From: Porticoccaceae bacterium
GTDB taxonomy: Bacteria > Pseudomonadota > Gammaproteobacteria > Pseudomonadales > Porticoccaceae
Direction of reading: 5' to 3'
DNA: 36,614 nt
Assembly: GCA_002731695.1 (NCBI GenBank)
Contig: PCCK01000082.1
Location: 1-36,614, forward strand
Made by a program: the position numbers and the translations under genes
The notes under the pieces: generated by a model
What the model was told of the DNA's origin: nothing
The model's input: the letters and a program-made list of their open reading frames with translations, nothing else
Database searches by the model: none
Shown: positions 33,279 through 36,614 of the stretch, piece by piece
Layout of the letters: each line of letters opens with the position of its first letter
Position numbering within the stretch: the stretch's first letter is position 1

Positions 33279-34631
33279 GTGAATCCTGTATTACTCATAG
33301 TCGACGATGACGAGGAAATCCGCACTCAAATGAAGTGGGGTCTTTCCGAAGATTACGAGGTGACCCAAGCCTTCGACCGCGAGTCCGCTCTAGAGCGATT
33401 TCGCGTCCACAAGCCGATGGTGGTGATTTTAGACCTTGGGCTCCCACCCCATCCCAACTCTACCGAAGAGGGACTGGCGACGCTGTCGGAGCTTCTCGAG
33501 CTAGATCCTAAGTTAAAGGTAATTATTGCATCAGGACAAGGTGATCGGAGCAACACCCAAAACGCCATCGGAACCGGAGCTTACGACTTTCTCACCAAGC
33601 CAATCGATATGGACGAGATGCAACTTCTGCTAAAGCGTTGCTTCCACGTTGCCGAACTTGAACGCGAGTACCTCGAATTGAAACGGCAGACCCAGCCTGA
33701 CGCATTCGAGGGCATGATCGGCTCTAGTCAGGTCATGCAAGACGTTTTCGATACAATCCGAAGAGTCGCGACGTCTGACGCATCGGTTATGATTCTAGGC
33801 GAAAGCGGAACGGGCAAGGAAGTTGCCGCGAGAGCGATCCATCAGCAAAGCAATCGAAGGGATGGGGCGTTCGTCGCTATCAATTGCAGCGCAATCCCCG
33901 AAAGCCTCCTCGAAAGCGAACTCTTCGGTCATGAAAAAGGGTCCTTCACAGGGGCCCATGCCCAGCACATCGGCAAGATAGAACAATCCAAAGGCGGTAC
34001 CCTGTTTCTCGACGAAATTGGTGAAGTTCCCTTACCAGTTCAAGTTAAGCTCCTTCGATTTCTTCAGGAGGGGTACATCGAACGGGTCGGTGGTCGTGAA
34101 GCTATACAAGTAAACTCCCGCATTCTCGCTGCGACCAATGCCGATTTGAAAAAAGGGATGACTAACGGCAGCTTCCGCGAAGATTTTTATTTCCGACTGG
34201 CCGTTATCGAACTAAACCTACCGCCACTTCGTGACCGCGATGAGGATCTCCTCGTCCTCGCAACGGCACTATTGCAACGTTTAGCCAATGAAAACGACAA
34301 AGAAGGGCTAAACTTTGCCAAGAAGACTTTAACCGCCATGGAGCAACACCAATGGCCCGGCAATGTGCGGGAACTGCAGAATCGGATACGAAGAGCGATT
34401 ATCATGTGTGAAGGCAAAGCCATTTCGCCTAAGGACATGCAACTTTTCGACTCAAGAGTCATAGCTCCAAGGCAAACCCTCAAAGAAGCTCGTGAAAATG
34501 TTGACCGCGAGCTGTTACATTCTGCATTGAAAAAGCACAAAGGCAAAATTACAAATGCCGCCTCAGAGCTGGGTATCACTCGCCCCACTTTCTACGAACT
34601 CATGGATAAACTCGGCATCGAACGGCCTTGA
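33279..34631 (+). CDS. prsR: PEP-CTERM-box response regulator PrsR (sigma54-dependent activator)
   Basis: The 450-residue regulator has an NtrC-like order: receiver domain (about 1-120, LLIVDDDEEIR, phospho-accepting Asp52 in VVILDLGLPP, and FLTKPIDMDEM), sigma54-interacting AAA+ domain (about 140-375) with Walker A GESGTGKE (174-181), the sigma54 contact loop GSFTGA (221-226, where most relatives have GAFTGA), Walker B GGTLFLDEIGEV, then RVGGREAIQVNSRILAATN and PPLRDRDEDL. The C-terminal Fis-type helix-turn-helix is KGKITNAASELGITRPTFYE. PrsR acts with sigma54 at conserved boxes upstream of exosortase-target and EPS genes. The GTG start at 33,279 is right at the beginning of the receiver domain. 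It is probably phosphorylated by PrsK. Confidence 0.94.
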   Translation: MNPVLLIVDDDEEIRTQMKWGLSEDYEVTQAFDRESALERFRVHKPMVVILDLGLPPHPNSTEEGLATLSELLELDPKLKVIIASGQGDRSNTQNAIGTGAYDFLTKPIDMDEMQLLLKRCFHVAELEREYLELKRQTQPDAFEGMIGSSQVMQDVFDTIRRVATSDASVMILGESGTGKEVAARAIHQQSNRRDGAFVAINCSAIPESLLESELFGHEKGSFTGAHAQHIGKIEQSKGGTLFLDEIGEVPLPVQVKLLRFLQEGYIERVGGREAIQVNSRILAATNADLKKGMTNGSFREDFYFRLAVIELNLPPLRDRDEDLLVLATALLQRLANENDKEGLNFAKKTLTAMEQHQWPGNVRELQNRIRRAIIMCEGKAISPKDMQLFDSRVIAPRQTLKEARENVDRELLHSALKKHKGKITNAASELGITRPTFYELMDKLGIERP

Positions 34632-35040
34632 ACTTGCTTAAACTTAAGCTTCGCGGCAGCAAAATCGCTCGAGGATTTCATCTAGCTGCTCAAATCTACG
34701 AAATGACTTTTTCAAAACCCGTAAATCTTAGAGAAAGCAAACCGGTTTATTTTAATTTTTTTAGCCCGTAAGTAACTGATTGTAAATACCTTTAAGTTTA
34801 TTGCACCTGACTTTCCAAGGACGAATGAATCGCTAAAACTACCCAACCCGCCTTTTTTTAATCATTCCTATTTTTGGCCCCCTTCCGAACAGCTCCAATC
34901 AGGATGAAATTGCAGAATTTGAGGGAAACTTCCCATTAACTCCCCTCTCTTCATGTCGTTAATAAATCCATGGAACCGCCAATCTTTGAATCGCCTTTCG
35001 AAAGCGGATTGAGCAACCTTCACATTCTATCACTTATACA
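34632..35040. other. Intergenic region upstream of the export gene
   Basis: No gene is visible. The palindrome gcttaa-ac-ttaagc (34,636-34,649) follows prsR closely and may end its transcript. The AT-rich stretch 34,730-34,880 includes long T-runs, a likely promoter region for the export gene, but no specific -24/-12 or -35/-10 pair could be defended. Confidence 0.35.
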
Positions 35041-35658
35041 ATGAAGCCCACACTGAATTTCACCTCGCGACCCTCCCATGTCCTGAGCGTCGTAGCCTTC
35101 CTGCTCGGTCTTTTCGCAGCAACCAGCCTTGCCCCAATCGCAGTCGCCCAAACGGATGAGACCCAAGAAGCCGCAGCGATAATCGGAGGCGATGTGCTCT
35201 CAATCTCCTTCCCTGCCGCCAGAGACTTGAATACCAGCCAAAAAGTCCGCCGAGATGGACGCATCACACTGCCTTTGGTAGGCGAAGTTGTGGTAGAGGG
35301 ACTGACCCCTAAGGAACTCGAAACCGCTTTGCTTGCGCTTTACGACAAACAGCTCGTAACCAAAGAAGTCAGCGTATCAATCACGTCTTCCTACACATTT
35401 TACGTCAACGGAGCTGTGCTGAGAGCCGGCAAGCAAGTATCGGATCGCTCGCTTACTGCTCTCGAGGCAATCATGGAGGCCGGTGGCCCCAGTCCCTCAG
35501 CGAATCTGAAGAAAGTTACAGTGCTGCGAAGAGAGGGCGAGGACTTCAAGCTTCACAAACTCAACTTGAAGGAGGTTCTCTTAGGCAAAAAAAAGGGCAT
35601 CTTCCAAATCCAGCCCTCGGACATCATTAATGTCCCGGAAAAATTCGTTATCTTCTAA
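35041..35658 (+). CDS. Polysaccharide export protein (Wza/GumB-like, Poly_export plus SLBB)
   Basis: The 205-residue protein has an N-terminal signal peptide (about 1-36, ending PIAVAQT) without a lipobox Cys, then a Poly_export domain (IIGGDVLSISFPAARDLN, RRDGRITLPLVGEVVVEGLT, KELETALLALYDKQLVTKEV), then an SLBB-like part (YTFYVNGAVLRAGKQ, TALEAIMEAGGPSPSANLKK, IFQIQPSDIINVPEKFV). It is shorter than E. coli Wza, as usual for the small EPS export proteins of exosortase-type loci, and has no visible outer-membrane helix. It should form the periplasmic/outer-membrane ring for EPS export with the GumC-like co-polymerase whose end lies at the start of the window. It stands about 34 kb from that gene, so if these two are partners the export genes are split. 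The ATG at 35,041 gives a good signal peptide. Confidence 0.9.
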   Translation: MKPTLNFTSRPSHVLSVVAFLLGLFAATSLAPIAVAQTDETQEAAAIIGGDVLSISFPAARDLNTSQKVRRDGRITLPLVGEVVVEGLTPKELETALLALYDKQLVTKEVSVSITSSYTFYVNGAVLRAGKQVSDRSLTALEAIMEAGGPSPSANLKKVTVLRREGEDFKLHKLNLKEVLLGKKKGIFQIQPSDIINVPEKFVIF

Positions 35659-36016
35659 ACTCTAAATTTTAATTTGGCACAGTATAGACGGACACTTCTT
35701 TCCTGTTTATACGAGCAAGATAATCTTCATTCTGAATTGCAAATTGCTTGCCCCCAAGGAACCGCCCTTTTGGCGATGCGAAACCTGAAGGAGGCCTCCA
35801 CTTATCCATTCGTGAGCATAATTTTGATATGCTTCATTCGTTGAGTTTCTCAACTGAGAGGCAAGCTTTACCACCACATATGGAGCCGCCAATGGCTTCA
35901 CAAACTGTGGCATAGGAGCAGCAGCATCCTCTCACTATATAGGACATTCGCTCCAGCTTATTGGCTTGGTTTTTAAATATTCAAATTGTGTCCTGTTCGG
36001 TCCGACCACAGCTTAA
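35659..36016. other. Intergenic region with only weak gene-like traces
   Basis: A minus-strand frame (35,669-35,809, ending VSVYTVPN) and an overlapping one in another frame (35,707-35,913) look like pieces of one frameshifted gene, but no family is recognised. Nothing else is seen. Confidence 0.3.
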
Positions 36017-36151
36017 GCCAGAAACATCAATGACAGTCAGGCCTTCCGAGGAAAAACCGTGCCTTATAGTGGATACACCACATGGATGCTATTATTGGGA
36101 CTTTCAGGTTTAGCATTCTTCAAACGAGGGAAACTACGATTCAGCAAGTAG
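36017..36151 (+). pseudogene. Fragment resembling a C-terminal exosortase sorting tail (VPDSG-like)
   Basis: The frame after the TAA at 36,014-36,016 encodes 44 residues: a short polar lead (INDSQAFRGK), VPYSGYTTWM, a hydrophobic run (LLLGLSGLAFF), and a basic end (KRGKLRFSK), then TAG at 36,149-36,151. This is the tripartite layout of PEP-CTERM-like tails and is close to the VPDSG-CTERM form known from Verrucomicrobia; one base change (GAT to TAT) would convert Asp to Tyr in VPDSG. There is no start codon and no N-terminal protein in frame, so it is at best a remnant of an exosortase substrate. It lies two genes from the exosortase regulators and beside the export gene. Confidence 0.5.
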
Positions 36152-36245
36152 GAGACAATCCACTGATCAAATCGCGGTGTTCCTCCCTTCACCGAGGCGA
36201 TGGCGGACTAAAGAGAATCGCTCCTGCTTAGATATAGAGACCTTA

Positions 36246-36614
36246 TCATCGAATTATTTCCTGTCGCTTCAACAGATTCTTCAGGTAGTCTGCATATTGC
36301 GTTTTACCCAGAAACTGAATTCTGTCATTCAGTTGTTCCACTGATAACCATCCCTGCTCGCATCCAATTCCTTCGAGACAAGCCATCTTCAATCCCTGAC
36401 GTTCCTCGATGACTTGGACGAATTGCGAGGCTGCCATGAGAGATTTGTGAGTGCCCGTATCCAACCAAGCCGTACCTCGGCCTAAAAGCTCTACATTCAG
36501 CTCATTTTGCTCTAAGTATATTCGATTCAAATCCGTAATCTCCAGTTCTCCGCGAACCGAGGGTTTTATGCTCTTCGCGAATTCAACCACACGCTTATCG
36601 TAAAAATAGAGCCC
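36246..36614 (-). CDS. rmlA: Glucose-1-phosphate thymidylyltransferase, C-terminal part (partial)
   Basis: The minus-strand frame is open to the right edge of the window. It carries the C-terminal third of RmlA: GLYFYDKRVVEFAKSIKPS, RGELEITDLNRIYLEQ, LLGRGTAWLDTGTHKSLMAA (the substrate-loop signature), FVQVIEERQGLKMACLEGIG and a final helix ending in KNLLKRQEIIR. RmlA makes dTDP-glucose, the first step to dTDP-rhamnose, which would feed the WbbL-like transferases of this locus. It is transcribed toward the sorting-tail fragment, convergent with the export gene. The N-terminal nucleotide-binding part lies outside the window. Length and motif order fit the long (about 290-residue) RmlA type. 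Confidence 0.92.
   Translation of the reverse strand, partial: GLYFYDKRVVEFAKSIKPSVRGELEITDLNRIYLEQNELNVELLGRGTAWLDTGTHKSLMAASQFVQVIEERQGLKMACLEGIGCEQGWLSVEQLNDRIQFLGKTQYADYLKNLLKRQEIIR

Noticed and set aside
35736-35752. A -24/-12-like (sigma54) sequence on the minus strand, with GGC and TTGC at the right spacing.
   Set aside because: It does not precede a recognisable gene and two consensus bases differ; a chance match is likely.
35669-35809. Minus-strand 46-residue frame ending VSVYTVPN.
   Set aside because: It looks protein-like but has no recognised family and seems to be part of a frameshifted segment; not enough to call a gene.
1-36614. CRISPR arrays, rRNA, tRNA and riboswitches.
   Set aside because: No regular repeat-spacer pattern, no rRNA or tRNA-like sequence and no recognisable riboswitch core was seen on reading both strands.

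Overview
The window is a large exopolysaccharide (EPS) biosynthesis locus tied to a protein-sorting (exosortase) locus. The chromosome is Gram-negative-like and of mid GC. The best guess is a Verrucomicrobiota bacterium (Opitutae-like). The reasons are an exosortase with PrsK/PrsR regulators beside EPS genes, a fragment resembling a VPDSG-type C-terminal sorting tail, short 'ATCAC/GATCAG'-rich repeats between and inside genes, and remnants of several unrelated IS families. The lineage is an inference; no rRNA or tRNA is present to anchor it.

Layout. Bases 1-11,056 hold the end of a GumC/BY-kinase-like gene, a polysaccharide deacetylase, a polyprenyl-phosphate sugar transferase that starts repeat-unit assembly, an Alg14-Alg13-type fused glycosyltransferase, a second deacetylase, a PIG-L deacetylase and several GT2 glycosyltransferases, two of which are broken. 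Bases 11,138-20,109 hold a secreted protein of unknown function, a decayed methyltransferase, a Wzy/O-antigen-ligase-like polymerase, a sulfotransferase, IS debris, a pyruvyl transferase and a Wzx-like flippase. Bases 20,227-26,804 look more AT-rich and hold three further glycosyltransferases (one is the only complete minus-strand gene), an FkbM methyltransferase and a second sulfotransferase, separated by transposase remnants. From 27,008 on come a sugar-nucleotide dehydrogenase fragment, an outer-membrane beta-barrel protein, an exosortase, a TPR fragment, PrsK, PrsR, a Wza-type export protein, a sorting-tail fragment and the end of rmlA on the minus strand.

Together the genes describe a Wzx/Wzy-type pathway. 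A sugar-1-phosphate is loaded on the lipid carrier (2128-3555), extended by GT2, GT4 and Alg13/14-like enzymes, and decorated with sulfate, pyruvate and methyl groups or deacetylated. The unit is flipped by the MOP protein, polymerised by the Wzy-like protein and exported through the Wza/GumC system. The exosortase with PrsK/PrsR probably coordinates this polymer with the anchoring of C-terminally tagged proteins.

Two traits stand out. First, decay is heavy: about twelve broken or truncated genes, including remnants of IS3, ISL3, probable IS66 and RAYT transposases. Second, a degenerate short repeat family lies between genes and also inside two intact ORFs, where it forms low-complexity inserts, including the linker between two catalytic domains.
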